DNA of 64,000 nt from Synergistaceae bacterium (GCA_017451025.1 JAFSSM010000008.1:1-64000), one strand, 5' to 3'; numbered from the stretch's first letter, positions 7,665-17,954 are shown. Notes: generated by a model from the letters alone, not told the origin. A program made the numbers and translations.

Positions 7665-8648
7665 TCAGGCTTTTACCAGCGGCCTCCACCATGACTCATT
7701 TTCCAGGTACCAGCGGATAGTTTTCCTGATACCGTCCTCAAATTTTGTCTCCGGCAGCCACCCGAGCCGTGAGTGTATCTTCGCTGGATCAATCGCATAA
7801 CGCAGATCATGCCCCTTCCTGTCCGTAACAAACTGTATCAGGCTCTCAGGCTTCCCAAGTTCACGGCAGATCAGCTTCACAATATCTATGTTGCGCATCT
7901 CGTTATGCCCGCCTATGTTGTAGATTTCTCCGACCGACGCTTCGTCGTGAATTATCATGTCGATTGCGCGGCAGTGATCCTCAACGTAAAGCCAGTCCCG
8001 CACGTTAATTCCCTCGCCGTAGACCGGAAGGGGCTTGTCGTGCAGAGCGTTGATTATCATCAAGGGAATTAGCTTCTCCGGAAAATGGTACGGCCCGTAA
8101 TTGTTGGAACAGCGGCTTATGCTTGCAGGAAGGTTATACGTCCTGTGATAGGCATTCACCAGCAAATCAGCTCCGGCCTTCGACGCTGAATACGGCGAAG
8201 ATGTCTTTATTGGCGATGTCTCGGTGAAGAACATATCGGGCCTGTCGAGCGGCAGATCCCCGTAAACTTCGTCGGTGCTCACCTGATGATAACGCCTTAT
8301 CCCGAACTTTACGCAGGCATCGAGCAATACACCAGTTCCAAGCGTATTTGTGAACAGGAATATTCCCGGATCATTAATCGAGCGGTCTACGTGGGACTCC
8401 GCCGCAAAATTCACAACCATATCGGGCTTCTCGCGCTCAAACAGTCCGTAAATTCTTTCCCTGTCGCATATGTCCAGCCTGAAGAAGTCTATCTTTCCGT
8501 CAGCGATAATCTCCTTCAGGGTGTTAATGTTTCCGGCGTAAGTCAGCTTGTCTATGCAAATTATCCTGTCTTCGGGGTGAGCGGCCAGCATGTGGAAGAT
8601 AAAGTTGCTCCCGATGAAACCTGCCCCTCCTGTTACGATTATCTTCAC
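7665..8648 (-). CDS. rfbB: dTDP-glucose 4,6-dehydratase
   Basis: A 327-residue extended short-chain dehydrogenase that converts dTDP-glucose to dTDP-4-keto-6-deoxyglucose, the second step of dTDP-L-rhamnose synthesis. The NAD site GGAGFIGSN is at residues 7-15, the active-site STDEVYGDL is near 120, and the catalytic YSASK is near 153. Length is normal for RmlB. Its ATG overlaps the rfbC stop by 4 bases. It is the last gene of the operon as transcribed (rfbA-rfbD-rfbC-rfbB) and is followed by a terminator. Confidence 0.97.
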   Translation of the reverse strand: MKIIVTGGAGFIGSNFIFHMLAAHPEDRIICIDKLTYAGNINTLKEIIADGKIDFFRLDICDRERIYGLFEREKPDMVVNFAAESHVDRSINDPGIFLFTNTLGTGVLLDACVKFGIRRYHQVSTDEVYGDLPLDRPDMFFTETSPIKTSSPYSASKAGADLLVNAYHRTYNLPASISRCSNNYGPYHFPEKLIPLMIINALHDKPLPVYGEGINVRDWLYVEDHCRAIDMIIHDEASVGEIYNIGGHNEMRNIDIVKLICRELGKPESLIQFVTDRKGHDLRYAIDPAKIHSRLGWLPETKFEDGIRKTIRWYLENESWWRPLVKA

Positions 8649-9202
8649 GGCAGAACAGCCTCCTTCAGTCGCGGCAAAACTTTATCCTTGTCCGAGAAGT
8701 TCAGGGGCACGTCTACACTTGGCCACGCAATATTTATGTCCGGATCATTCCAGATTATGCCGCCCTCGTCGTTGGGGTGATAGAAGTCATCGCACTTATA
8801 GCAGAACTCCGCAAAATCCGACAGCACAATAAATCCGTGAGCAAACCCGCGCGGAATAAATAGCTGCTTGTGATTTTCCTCCGACAGCTCTATTCCGTAA
8901 TACTTCCCGAAAGTTGCACTGCCCTTCCTGATGTCAACAACCACATCAAAGACTTTTCCCCTGATTACCCGCACCAGCTTGGCCTGCGGATAATTTATCT
9001 GATAGTGCAGTCCCCTCAAGACTCCCTTTGTGCTGCTGCTCTGGTTGTCCTGAACGAAAACTGTATCGATTCCGGCCTCCTGCATATCCCGCAGGTTGTA
9101 GGTCTCTGTGAAATATCCCCTTCTGTCTCCGTGTACAGTCGGAGTAATCACGCAAAGCCCTGCTATTCCTCCCGAATCTCTCTCAACGCTAATCTGTCCC
9201 AT
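8645..9202 (-). CDS. rfbC: dTDP-4-dehydrorhamnose 3,5-epimerase
   Basis: A 185-residue RmlC-type cupin that epimerises C3 and C5 of the keto sugar. Seen are RGYFTETYN, the substrate loop FVQDNQSSS, and the catalytic His in VLRGLHYQ. RGFAHGF follows. Length is normal. The start overlaps the rfbD stop by 14 bases and the stop overlaps the rfbB start by 4, so the three genes are translationally coupled. Confidence 0.97.
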   Translation of the reverse strand: MGQISVERDSGGIAGLCVITPTVHGDRRGYFTETYNLRDMQEAGIDTVFVQDNQSSSTKGVLRGLHYQINYPQAKLVRVIRGKVFDVVVDIRKGSATFGKYYGIELSEENHKQLFIPRGFAHGFIVLSDFAEFCYKCDDFYHPNDEGGIIWNDPDINIAWPSVDVPLNFSDKDKVLPRLKEAVLP

Positions 9203-10097
9203 TCGCTGCTAAGTACCTCCTCAATGCATCTCTCCAGTCAGGAAGCGGCGTAAATCCTGCCTCAACCAGTTTGCTCTTGTCGAGGCGTGAATTATAGGGC
9301 CGCATTGCCTTCGAGAGACCGTATTCCTGTGTAGTTACGGGTATAACGTTCACTGTTTTTCCTGCCTGAGCGAAAATTTCACGCGCAAAGTCATACCAGC
9401 TGATGAACCCGCCCTCGTTCGTTGCATGGTAGATGCCGAACTTTTCGGACTCGTTCATGTCCGCCAGAAGCCTGGCCAAGTCCGGAGTGTATGTCGGTGT
9501 ACCGATCTGGTCATTCACCACGCGCAGGGTGTCGTGATTCTGTGAGAGCTTCAGCATTGTGCGCACAAAGTTGGTGCCGTTCTTGCCGAACACCCACGCA
9601 ATCCTGACGATGAAGAATTTTCCTGACCGCAAAAACTTCTTCACCGCAAGTTCACCCTCAAGTTTTGTCTGTCCGTAATAATTCAGCGGGGAATAATTTT
9701 CGTCGTCAGGCTTCCAGGCTCTTGTGCCAGTCCCGTCAAAAATGTAGTCGGTGCTAATGTACGTCATCACCGCGCCAATTTCTGCGCAGGCTCTCGCAAT
9801 GTTCTCCGTACCATCTGCGTTTATAGCGTGAACTTTTGCACGGTTAGCCTCTTCTTCCGCCGAGTCAACAGCCGTCCACGCCGCACAGTGTATTACACGT
9901 TCGGGCCTTGCCTCAGCGATTGTGCGAGTTACTGTCTCTGAATCCGTGATGTCCATCTGAATGTACCTGCACCGCTCTTCGCCCAGAAACTCGCTCTGAA
10001 TGTCCGACGCTATGCATTCCGTTCCGCGTCCCGAAAGTTCGTGCACCAAATCCCGGCCAAGCTGACCGTTCGCTCCTGTGATTAATGTCCTATGCAT
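9189..10097 (-). CDS. rfbD: dTDP-4-dehydrorhamnose reductase
   Basis: A 302-residue RmlD-type reductase that makes dTDP-L-rhamnose with NAD(P)H, the last step of the pathway. Seen are the nucleotide site [11 protein letters not shown] at the N-terminus, [10 protein letters not shown], and the catalytic [10 protein letters not shown] (Tyr-x3-Lys). The order rfbA-D-C-B differs from the classical rfbB-D-A-C but the set is complete. The start overlaps the rfbA stop by 8 bases. Confidence 0.97.
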   Translation of the reverse strand: MHRTLITGANGQLGRDLVHELSGRGTECIASDIQSEFLGEERCRYIQMDITDSETVTRTIAEARPERVIHCAAWTAVDSAEEEANRAKVHAINADGTENIARACAEIGAVMTYISTDYIFDGTGTRAWKPDDENYSPLNYYGQTKLEGELAVKKFLRSGKFFIVRIAWVFGKNGTNFVRTMLKLSQNHDTLRVVNDQIGTPTYTPDLARLLADMNESEKFGIYHATNEGGFISWYDFAREIFAQAGKTVNVIPVTTQEYGLSKAMRPYNSRLDKSKLVEAGFTPLPDWRDALRRYLAANGTD

Positions 10098-10980
10098 CTA
10101 TGTATTTCCCCTCCAGAACGTCGCGCAGATATTGCCCGTATTGGTTCTTGCGGAGTTTATCCGCAGTCATCATGACCTGTTCGCGCGAAACCCAGCCGTT
10201 GAGATAGGCTATTTCCTCGAGACAGGCTATCTTTCTGTGCTGGTGAGTCTCCAGCGTACGCACAAAGTTAGTAGCGTCCGCAAGGCTCTCGTGCGTCCCT
10301 GTATCCAGCCACGAAAACCCCTGCCCCAGAAGCTCAACGTTAAGCTCTCCGCGCTCAAGGTATATCCTGTTCAGATCAGTAATCTCAAGTTCGCCGCGCT
10401 TCGACGGTTTCAGCGACTCCGCAAACTCTACGACCCTGTTGTCGTAGAAATACAGCCCTGTAACGCAATAATTGCTCTTGGGATGTTCGGGCTTCTCCTC
10501 GATTGAAATTGCGTGCCCCTGCGAGTTGAACTCCACGATGCCGAATCTTTCAGGGTCATCGACATAGTAGCCGAATATCGTTGCTCCGCGTCCTTCCTCT
10601 GCGTTGTGCACAGCCTCGCGCAGTCTCTTGGCGATACCGTGTCCGGCAAAAATATTGTCGCCTAGAATCATTGCCGCGCAGTCGGAACCGATAAACTCTT
10701 TCCCGATGATGAATGCCTGAGCCAGTCCGTCGGGTGATGGCTGCTGTGCATACGAAAACCTGACTCCGAACTGAGAGCCGGTTCCTAACAGTTTCTCGAA
10801 TCTCGGCAGGTCTTCCGGTGTGGAAATTATGAGTATGTCGCGGATTTTTGCCCGCATAAGAACTGAAACAGGGTAATATATCATCGGCTTGTCATAAACT
10901 GGAAGAAGCTGCTTTGATGTTACAAGAGTCAGAGGGTAAAGCCGAGTGCCGCTGCCTCCTGCAAGAACTATACCCTTCAT
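10090..10980 (-). CDS. rfbA: Glucose-1-phosphate thymidylyltransferase
   Basis: A 296-residue RmlA-type nucleotidyltransferase that joins glucose-1-phosphate and dTTP, the first step of dTDP-L-rhamnose synthesis. The signature [14 protein letters not shown] is at the N-terminus, followed by [16 protein letters not shown] and later LGDNIF. It is the first gene of the operon. A purine-rich AGAGAGGA lies rather far (about 14 bases) before the ATG. The pathway product normally feeds O-antigen or other cell-surface polysaccharide; no glycosyltransferases using it are adjacent here. Confidence 0.97.
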   Translation of the reverse strand: MKGIVLAGGSGTRLYPLTLVTSKQLLPVYDKPMIYYPVSVLMRAKIRDILIISTPEDLPRFEKLLGTGSQFGVRFSYAQQPSPDGLAQAFIIGKEFIGSDCAAMILGDNIFAGHGIAKRLREAVHNAEEGRGATIFGYYVDDPERFGIVEFNSQGHAISIEEKPEHPKSNYCVTGLYFYDNRVVEFAESLKPSKRGELEITDLNRIYLERGELNVELLGQGFSWLDTGTHESLADATNFVRTLETHQHRKIACLEEIAYLNGWVSREQVMMTADKLRKNQYGQYLRDVLEGKYIDA

Positions 10981-11020
10981 GTTTTTGTGTGTAATCCTCT
11001 CTAATTGGGAAAATGATTGA

Positions 11021-11103
11021 TGGTGCGGAGGAGGGGACTTGAACCCCTACGTCATAGACACCAGATCCTAAGTCTGGCGCGTCTGCCATTCCGCCACCCC
11101 CGC
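11021..11103 (-). tRNA. tRNA-Leu (TAG)
   Basis: An 83-base class II tRNA with a long variable arm. On the minus strand the acceptor GCGGGGG pairs with CCTCCGC, followed by A and an encoded CCA. The anticodon loop CTTAGGA is closed by CCAGA/TCTGG. It lies between the toxin gene and rfbA, all on the same strand. Confidence 0.96.
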
Positions 11104-11135
11104 AGAATGTCCACTATTTTATCATGGACAGTGTT

Positions 11136-11402
11136 TTACTTGTAGACTTTGCTTCTGTGTCCAATTTTCACAACTTCAACTACAAGCACGTTATCATGAA
11201 TTGAGCATATCAGCCGGTAATCGTCTATGCTGTATCTCCATAAACCTGAAAACTGACCTTTGAGTGATTTTCCGACGCTGCGGGGACTAGGATAGCCCGG
11301 CAGTCTCTTCACAAATCGTTCTATAGTCAGCCTTACAGAATTGCCAAGTTTACGCATCTGACGTTTAGCTTCGTCAGAGTATTCAACTCTCCACTGCGGC
11401 AA
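11136..11402 (-). CDS. RelE/ParE-family toxin
   Basis: An 88-residue basic protein with the compact RelE fold pattern: a helical N-terminus (YSDEAKRQMRKL), then GQFSGLWRYSIDDYRLICSI and the final strand VVEVVKIGHRSKVY. This matches RelE-type ribosome-dependent mRNA interferases, although ParE-type gyrase inhibitors look similar. The start lies inside the end of the antitoxin gene (20-base overlap). The reading frame is intact, unlike the second toxin gene near 20091. Confidence 0.9.
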   Translation of the reverse strand: MPQWRVEYSDEAKRQMRKLGNSVRLTIERFVKRLPGYPSPRSVGKSLKGQFSGLWRYSIDDYRLICSIHDNVLVVEVVKIGHRSKVYK

Positions 11403-11607
11403 GACAATTCAGCTCCTTATGCACTTCTTCAGCCGGATATGTCTTCATTTCGCCCGCTTGTATCAGTGCTTCCAGCCTGTCGGCATCATCACAGTCATCG
11501 AAGTATTCTTCAAGAAGCTCAACTGCAAGCTCCTCACCTGGCCGATTGCTCGCAAGCCCCCATTCTTTCACGCGGGCCTCTAGTTCCGGACTAAGCTCTA
11601 TTATCAC
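11383..11607 (-). CDS. Antitoxin partner of the RelE-like toxin
   Basis: A 74-residue acidic protein. The N-terminal part ([18 protein letters not shown]) resembles a ribbon-helix-helix or short helical DNA-binding module. The C-terminal half is acidic and ends in EEVHKEL, as expected for the toxin-neutralising tail. The start is GTG 11607, inside the last codons of purF (17-base overlap), with GGAGGTG just upstream, also inside purF. Its expression is therefore tied to purine-operon transcription unless an internal promoter exists. Confidence 0.85.
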   Translation of the reverse strand: MIIELSPELEARVKEWGLASNRPGEELAVELLEEYFDDCDDADRLEALIQAGEMKTYPAEEVHKELNCLAAVES

Positions 11608-12991
11608 TCACTTCACCTCCGCTCACAGGAACCTCCATCGGATATTTGCCGTCAAAACATGCCTTGCAGTACAAGTCCTCACCGCAAACATCACGAAGAC
11701 TTTCCTCACTAAGATATGTTACTGAGTCCGCACCCAAATACTCGCATATCTCTTCAGGAGACTTCTGCACTGCTATCAGCTTCTCCCTGTGCGGAGTGTC
11801 TATCCCGAAATAGCACGAATATCTCACTTCCGGCGAAGCCGCACAAACATGAATCTCCTTTGCCCCTTCATCACGAAGCAGCTTCACGATTCTGCGCAGA
11901 GTAGTTCCCCTCACAATAGAGTCGTCAATCAGCACAAGCCTCTTGCCCTCGATATTGTGCTTAATCGTTGCCAGCTTTATCCGTACCGCCGCGTCCCGCT
12001 GTTCCTGATCCGGCAGAATAAACGTACGTCCCATGTACTTGTTCTTGATGAGGCCCTCGCCGTAAGGAATCCCTGAAGCCTCCGCGTAACCTATCGCCGC
12101 AGGAATCCCGGAGTCCGGCACTGCCATAACCACATCTGCATCTATTTTTCTCTGGCCTGCTAACTTCATACCGCAGCGTCTCCGGAAATCGTACACGCTT
12201 ACTCCGTCAACGATTGAGTCCGGACGGGCAAAATACACCAGCTCGAACACGCACAGGTTCTTCCTGGAGAGGTGCGAAGGCTCCAGCGCGTGAAGTCCTT
12301 CACGGTCAATAATCACTATTTCGCCGGGCTGGACATCCCTCACAAATTCGGCATCAAGTGCCTCGAGCGCACACGTCTCCGACGCGAGAACATAACCCTC
12401 TTCCTTAGTGAGTTTGCCGATGCACATCGGGTGAAGACCGTACGGGTCTCTGACTCCAATCAGCTTGTCGCCTATCGTCAGCACAAGAACATATGCTCCC
12501 TTGATGAGGCTCATTGCGTTTCGGATACCTGACTCGATCCCGCGCGTTCCGTGCTGGCAAATCAGGTTCAGGATTGATTCTGAGTCCGTCGTCGAGTGGA
12601 AGATTGCCCCTTCATCCGTCAGCATCTCCCTGAGGCTTTCGGCATTCACCAAATTTCCGTTGTGGGCTAACGCTAATTCTCCGAGCCTGCATATCGCCGC
12701 TAAAGGCTGTGCACTCCTAACGCTCTGGTCGCCCGCCGTCGAGTAGCGCACATGCCCTATCGCGATATTTCCGGCCAAGTTCAGCGCATCTCCCCTGAAC
12801 ACTTCTCCGACAAGCCCCAAGCCTTTTCGCAGCTCAATGCTTCCGTGATTGTTGGCGGCGATGCCTGCGGATTCCTGGCCTCTGTGCTGCAGCGCGTAAA
12901 GTCCATAATAGACGAGGGGCGCAGCGTTCCTGGTCTCGTCCATGCGATATATTCCGATCACTCCGCACTCCTCGTGTAATTCATCAGCCAT
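11591..12991 (-). CDS. purF: Amidophosphoribosyltransferase
   Basis: A 466-residue glutamine PRPP amidotransferase, the committed step of purine synthesis. Residues 1-8 are a propeptide; Cys9 becomes the N-terminal nucleophile (CGVIGIY). The PRPP loop is [12 protein letters not shown]. Cysteines at the positions of the iron-sulphur ligands of the Bacillus-type enzyme are present (in LCVFEL, YSCYFG and YCKACF), so it should be oxygen-sensitive. Start overlaps the purC stop by 8 bases. The 3' end contains the ribosome site and start of an antitoxin gene. Confidence 0.97.
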   Translation of the reverse strand: MADELHEECGVIGIYRMDETRNAAPLVYYGLYALQHRGQESAGIAANNHGSIELRKGLGLVGEVFRGDALNLAGNIAIGHVRYSTAGDQSVRSAQPLAAICRLGELALAHNGNLVNAESLREMLTDEGAIFHSTTDSESILNLICQHGTRGIESGIRNAMSLIKGAYVLVLTIGDKLIGVRDPYGLHPMCIGKLTKEEGYVLASETCALEALDAEFVRDVQPGEIVIIDREGLHALEPSHLSRKNLCVFELVYFARPDSIVDGVSVYDFRRRCGMKLAGQRKIDADVVMAVPDSGIPAAIGYAEASGIPYGEGLIKNKYMGRTFILPDQEQRDAAVRIKLATIKHNIEGKRLVLIDDSIVRGTTLRRIVKLLRDEGAKEIHVCAASPEVRYSCYFGIDTPHREKLIAVQKSPEEICEYLGADSVTYLSEESLRDVCGEDLYCKACFDGKYPMEVPVSGGEVSDNRA

Positions 12992-13706
12992 TTTTCCCTG
13001 TTATCCTGCCGAAAATTTCATGATAGGCTTCTTCGACTCCGCCCAAATCTCTCCTGAAACGATCTTTGTCGAGCTTCTCGTTGGTCTTCGCGTCCCAGAA
13101 ACGGCACGTGTCAGGGGAAATTTCGTCCGCCAAAATTATCGTCCCGTCAGGGAGTCTTCCCGCCTCAATCTTGAAGTCGATTAACTTAACGCCGATCCCC
13201 GCGAAAAATTCCTTCAGGGCATCGTTCACGCCGTAAGCCAGTGCACTAATTTGCTTCAGCTCCTCTTCCGTCGCAACTCCCAGCGCAATTATGTGGCTGT
13301 CGTTGATGAGCGGGTCATTCAGCGCGTCGTCCTTCAGGGAAAATTCCAGCGTCGGGCACTTCAGCTCGCGGCCTTCCTCTACTCCGTAACGCTTCGAGAA
13401 TGATCCTGCCGCTACGTTCCTGATGATAATTTCCAGCGGGACAATTTTTACGGCACGTACTACTGTCTCGCGGTCGGAAAGTTCCTCCACAAAATGAGTC
13501 TTTATACCCTTCTGCTCAAGCATTCTGAACATGATATTGCTCATCCTGTTGTTGATTACGCCCTTGCCCGAAATTGTGCCCTTCTTGAGGCCGTTGAAGG
13601 CTGTAGCGTCGTCCTTGTACTCAACAATGTAGTATGCAGGGTCAGAAGTTGCGTAGACTTTCTTGGCCTTGCCCTCGTAAATCTGATTCTGCTTTGTGAT
13701 GTTCAT
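12984..13706 (-). CDS. purC: SAICAR synthetase
   Basis: A 240-residue phosphoribosylaminoimidazole-succinocarboxamide synthase that joins CAIR and aspartate using ATP. The N-terminal YEGKAKKVY loop, the conserved [15 protein letters not shown] and the nucleotide-site segment [12 protein letters not shown] are seen. Ribosome site AAAGGA lies 10 bases before the ATG. It leads a four-gene unit purC-purF-antitoxin-toxin. A -10-like TATAAT is at 13745-13740 without a clear -35. Confidence 0.97.
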   Translation of the reverse strand: MNITKQNQIYEGKAKKVYATSDPAYYIVEYKDDATAFNGLKKGTISGKGVINNRMSNIMFRMLEQKGIKTHFVEELSDRETVVRAVKIVPLEIIIRNVAAGSFSKRYGVEEGRELKCPTLEFSLKDDALNDPLINDSHIIALGVATEEELKQISALAYGVNDALKEFFAGIGVKLIDFKIEAGRLPDGTIILADEISPDTCRFWDAKTNEKLDKDRFRRDLGGVEEAYHEIFGRITGKNG

Positions 13707-13740
13707 GCAGATTAAGTCCTTTCACGTGGAATGCGCAATA

Positions 13741-13959
13741 TTATACAGCGTTGTTATCATCATCGTAGTCGAAGAAATCTTTGCGCTTCCAGTACCACAA
13801 AACCATAGCAGCACCTCCGCACAAAAATCCTCCCATCAGTCCGTTGAACACATAATCCACTCGCACAGGATTACCCAGCAGTGAAGTACCATATCCCGCC
13901 AAAGCATAACCGAAACCGATTACGCTCAAAAGTGATAATGTCGTGATAAACAGCCTCAT
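13741..13959 (-). CDS. Small membrane protein of unknown function
   Basis: A 72-residue protein starting at ATG 13959 (ribosome site GGAGG 11 bases upstream; a start at 14013 has none). Two hydrophobic helices flank a short loop, and the C-terminus is basic then strongly acidic (KRKDFFDYDDDNN). No family is recognised. It is divergent from the papain-like protease gene. Confidence 0.7.
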   Translation of the reverse strand: MRLFITTLSLLSVIGFGYALAGYGTSLLGNPVRVDYVFNGLMGGFLCGGAAMVLWYWKRKDFFDYDDDNNAV

Positions 13960-14067
13960 AAATATTCTGGCCTCCTTCAGAATTTGTGCAGTTATAATAA
14001 ACCACAATCTCATTTATTCCGAGAATTAACTAATCTCACATAAATTCATGCAAAGGAGTTTTTTGTT

Positions 14068-17000
14068 ATGCGCAGATTATTCAGCGTTATCATTCTGTCT
14101 GTAATGGCGGTGATTCTTCCCGCATGTGGATATGCAGAACCTCAACCCTCAGTTGCTCCGTTCTCTCAGGCCTATATGGAGTGGCTGGCACAACAAAATG
14201 AACCATCAGTACCGGACAATAAGTCTGCACCAGGACAAGAAGAACACGCCAACACTTACATTCCGTTCCATATCGATATGTCGCACCTGGCGGACAATCC
14301 TCCGATAGACCCCTACCCTAATTACAGAGCAGGTTCTGCGAACGATTCATCGTATGACCTCCGCAAATACGGCAAGACCACGAAAGTTAAGGATCAGAAT
14401 CCTTACGGGACATGCTGGGCTCATGCCGCTATCGGTGCAATGGAGAGCAATTACCTCGTGCAGAGCAAAGATAAACTCTTGGGTGACGGGAATGAACTTG
14501 ACCTGTCAGAGATGCATCTTGTCTACTTCTCATTCATCAACCCGACAAAGTCTAAGGCCTTTCACAACACCACAAGCATAAATTCAGCTCTGGATAACGG
14601 CGGAAATGCCTTCTATCCAACTGCCCTGTATTCACGACTTGACGGCCCAATCCTTGAGGACAACATCAATATTCCCTACGGCAACACAACGCCTAAAAAA
14701 AATACTCCGGAAAGTTACACCAGAGTCCTCCGCCTAAAAGATGTCTTCTACCTCGCAATGCAGACAAGAAGCAATGCCTCAACAACAGCAAATCTAGTAA
14801 ACTCCAACAAAGCCGTCATCAAGCAGAGAATCGTTGAGAACGGCGGAGTTATGGCGAGCTATCATGACGCAACCAGCAATTACCAGAAGACTGAAACCGG
14901 AGGCACTGCCTGCTACGTTACAACCACAAGCACAAACCACGCAGTCCTCTTAGTCGGCTGGGATGATAATTATTCACGCAATAACTTCAAGAGCAAGCCC
15001 AAAAGTGATGGTGCATGGCTGGTCAAAAACTCGTGGGGCAATACTTGGGGAGATGACGGCTATTTCTGGATGTCCTACGAAAGCTACATGACCGACGGAA
15101 CTGCTTTTGTGGTCGATGATGTTGACGATGACCTGGAAGTATATTACTACGACGCTCTGGGCTGGACATCAAGCTGGGGTTATAGCAGCGAAATGACCGC
15201 CGCTAACGTCTTCAAGGCCACGCGCGACGACGAAGTCCTCAGCGAAATAGGCATCTACACTCCCGACAACAACGTAACCTGCGTGATTAACATCTACACA
15301 GGACTCGGAACATCAATGCCCTCTTCACCTGTATCATCAGGCGGACCAGACCTCACGCAAACCGTAACTATTCCGTATGCGGGCTACCACACGATAGAGC
15401 TTGAAGATACCGTAGCACTCACCAACGGAGAATATTTCTCTGTGTCGGTAACCTACAAGGGACAGGGAATTATCCCGGTAGAAATGAAGAGCACTATGTC
15501 GCCCAATGCTTCAATCGAGGCAGGCAGCTTCTTTTCGTACGCCGGCGGCTGGGGCTGGATTTCGGGCACATCGCAAAATGTCAACGCTACAATCAAAGCC
15601 TTCACGACTATTGATGCAGGAGACACTCCCCCCTCAATTTCGACGACATCTCTTCCTGACGGCACAAAGTCAACAAAATATTCGGCCAAGCTCAGGGCAA
15701 AAGGAAAGAAGCCAATAGTCTGGCTCCTAAAAGGAGATCTTCCTGCAGGACTCAGCTTGAGTTCCAAAGACGGCACAATTTCAGGTACTCCTTCTGCTGA
15801 GGGAACCAGCACATTCACAGTTATAGCGAGCAATGATCTCGGTTCTGCCGATAAGAGTCTCAGCATAACGATAACGAATCTCCCGGTAATTACTACCAAA
15901 GAAATAACAGGCTATGCTGGCTATGCGCTAAACACCCAATTTGCACTGAATACAGGTGCTTCTGCGACGTGGGGATGCGGGGATCTCGCGAGCAACAAGA
16001 ACTTGAAGGGCCTCAAGCTCTCGACATCAGGGACACTCACAGGCAAGCCCAAGAAGGCAGGGACTTACTACCTGAACGTTACAGCAGACACGGACGCGGG
16101 CACTTCGACGGCAACCGTAACGCTAATTGTTCAGGAAAAGCCGGTTAAGGCCGCAATCAAGACCTCAAAGCTGACCCAGATAAACATCGGCGAAAGCGTA
16201 AACGATGCACTCGAATACACAGGGACTGAGCCGGTAACTTTCGAGGTAATCGGCCTTCCTGACGGGGTATATTTTGACGAAAGCACAGCCACATTTTCGG
16301 GCACTCCTTCGAAAACAGGAACTTTCGTAATAGAGGTAACGATCTCGAATATCGTCAATGAGCTAACAGGAAAAGAAGCAAAGCCCAAGAAACTAAAGCT
16401 CGTGGTCAAGGCGAAACCTCCTGTGATAGCTGCTCCGGAATCACTGCCAGACGGTGAAGTGAACGTAGCGTACAGCGAAACTATAACTATTTCTCAGGGC
16501 TCAGAGCCGGAAAAATGGTCTGCTTCCGGTCTGCCTAAGGGACTTACGATGAATAAGGATACCGGCGTAATTTCCGGCAAGCCCGAAAAAGCCGGGACGT
16601 TCAACGTTACGATTCAGGCACAGAACAACGGAGGCAAGGACAAGACGGGCAAGATTCCGCTGGTGATTTACGCGAAGCCCGAGATAACAGTAAAGAAGCT
16701 CAATAACGGTACTACGGGCAAGGCATATTCGGCGAAACTCACAGCAACCGGAACGCCGACAACATGGATCGTCGAGAATTTACCTGACGGCCTGTCTGCG
16801 AGCGAGGACAAGAAGGGAAATAAGGTGATTGCCGGTATACCGACGACACCAGGCAAAAGCAGTGTCAGGCTTATTGCCAGGAACAAGACCGGCTCCGACG
16901 ACAAAACCTTTGATCTGACAATCAAGGGAGTAGCTCCGAAAATCAAGCCGACGTTCCCGAAAGGTACAGTAGGAAGCGAATACTCGGCCAAGATTGAGGT

Positions 17001-17937
17001 AACAGGGACATTGCCGCTAACAGAACTGAAGTATGAGATTGCGGCGGCTGACCTGGCGAAAGCGGGGATAAGTTCGCTCGAAGAACTTGGCCTTACGTTT
17101 GTACCCAGTTTTGATGACGGTATTGCGCTAATCAAGGGTACTCCGAAATATTCGGTGAAGGGTCTTGCTGTGCAGATAATAGCCAGCAATGCAGAGAAGA
17201 AGGACGTGAAGAAGAAAGCCTCGCTCAAGATTGCAGGGACAAAGCCGGCGTTCACGACACCTTCAGGCAAAGATTACAAGAGTACTCTTAGTTCGGGAAC
17301 AGCGGTGAATATTCCTCTTGTGTGCACTGGCAGTGAGAAGCTGACGTGGAGCATGAAGGATGTTAGCGGCTTCAAGCTGACGCAGGACGCTTCTGAACCG
17401 CACAAAGCAGCGTTAACCGGGACTATGCCTTCCTCCGGAAAGGTCAGCACGACAATAACGGTTGCGAACGCTGACGGCAAAGCCTCGATGAAGGTAACGC
17501 TCGAACTTCCAGCGAAAGCGTCCAGCGTTGAGGACAACGCAGAGCTGACTACTGAGCATGAGGAAGAAGAGCTTGAACTTGAGGAGTCTGGCTTGAGGAT
17601 TGGAGCTGAACGTTCAGCCGGAGATATTGGGCAGGCCGAACAGGAAGCGATTGCGCGTGAGGGATATACTGTGATTGCGGTTCTGCCGGAGATTCGTGCG
17701 GACTCTGATGGAATGTACGACTTCGACGTTGAGCTGATCGAGGACGCGGAAGTCGGGCGGAGTATGGTGTGGCTGGCGTTTCCGCAGGATGCAGAGGCTT
17801 CGGAGGACGACGGGATTGCGGAGTTCTTCGACGAGAACGGTGCGGAGATTTCTGCGGTGCCTTCAAGCCGCAAGGTGAAAGTCAGCGTGTGGCTTAGGGA
17901 AGGAGTAACATACGCACCTGTGATTGCGGTGAAGTAG
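14068..17937 (+). CDS. Secreted papain-family (C1A) cysteine protease with Ig-like repeats
   Basis: A 1289-residue exported protein with an N-terminal signal peptide. The catalytic set is complete: oxyanion Gln110, Cys116 in YGTCWAHAA, His291 in TNHAVLLVGW and Asn321 in KNSWGNTWG. A lectin-like beta domain follows (about 345-515). Then come seven or eight Ig-like repeats of the He_PIG type, each with LP.GL....G.I.G.P...G...F, to about residue 1150. An acidic segment (EHEEEELELEE) and a final small domain end the chain. There is no Synerg-CTERM signal and no other anchor. Ribosome site AAGGAG lies 10 bases upstream. It probably cleaves host or dietary protein at or beyond the cell surface. A terminator follows. 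Confidence 0.93.
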   Translation: MRRLFSVIILSVMAVILPACGYAEPQPSVAPFSQAYMEWLAQQNEPSVPDNKSAPGQEEHANTYIPFHIDMSHLADNPPIDPYPNYRAGSANDSSYDLRKYGKTTKVKDQNPYGTCWAHAAIGAMESNYLVQSKDKLLGDGNELDLSEMHLVYFSFINPTKSKAFHNTTSINSALDNGGNAFYPTALYSRLDGPILEDNINIPYGNTTPKKNTPESYTRVLRLKDVFYLAMQTRSNASTTANLVNSNKAVIKQRIVENGGVMASYHDATSNYQKTETGGTACYVTTTSTNHAVLLVGWDDNYSRNNFKSKPKSDGAWLVKNSWGNTWGDDGYFWMSYESYMTDGTAFVVDDVDDDLEVYYYDALGWTSSWGYSSEMTAANVFKATRDDEVLSEIGIYTPDNNVTCVINIYTGLGTSMPSSPVSSGGPDLTQTVTIPYAGYHTIELEDTVALTNGEYFSVSVTYKGQGIIPVEMKSTMSPNASIEAGSFFSYAGGWGWISGTSQNVNATIKAFTTIDAGDTPPSISTTSLPDGTKSTKYSAKLRAKGKKPIVWLLKGDLPAGLSLSSKDGTISGTPSAEGTSTFTVIASNDLGSADKSLSITITNLPVITTKEITGYAGYALNTQFALNTGASATWGCGDLASNKNLKGLKLSTSGTLTGKPKKAGTYYLNVTADTDAGTSTATVTLIVQEKPVKAAIKTSKLTQINIGESVNDALEYTGTEPVTFEVIGLPDGVYFDESTATFSGTPSKTGTFVIEVTISNIVNELTGKEAKPKKLKLVVKAKPPVIAAPESLPDGEVNVAYSETITISQGSEPEKWSASGLPKGLTMNKDTGVISGKPEKAGTFNVTIQAQNNGGKDKTGKIPLVIYAKPEITVKKLNNGTTGKAYSAKLTATGTPTTWIVENLPDGLSASEDKKGNKVIAGIPTTPGKSSVRLIARNKTGSDDKTFDLTIKGVAPKIKPTFPKGTVGSEYSAKIEVTGTLPLTELKYEIAAADLAKAGISSLEELGLTFVPSFDDGIALIKGTPKYSVKGLAVQIIASNAEKKDVKKKASLKIAGTKPAFTTPSGKDYKSTLSSGTAVNIPLVCTGSEKLTWSMKDVSGFKLTQDASEPHKAALTGTMPSSGKVSTTITVANADGKASMKVTLELPAKASSVEDNAELTTEHEEEELELEESGLRIGAERSAGDIGQAEQEAIAREGYTVIAVLPEIRADSDGMYDFDVELIEDAEVGRSMVWLAFPQDAEASEDDGIAEFFDENGAEISAVPSSRKVKVSVWLREGVTYAPVIAVK

Positions 17938-17954
17938 TTCTGAATGAACGGTGA

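Noticed and set aside
11021-11103. tRNA-Leu as an integration site for a genomic island with the toxin-antitoxin pair
   Set aside because: No integrase and no repeat of the tRNA 3' end was found nearby; the pair is coupled to purF instead.
11109-11130. Inverted repeat TGTCCA/TGGACA after the toxin gene as a terminator
   Set aside because: The stem has only six pairs and no T run follows on the minus strand; tRNA-Leu may be co-transcribed.
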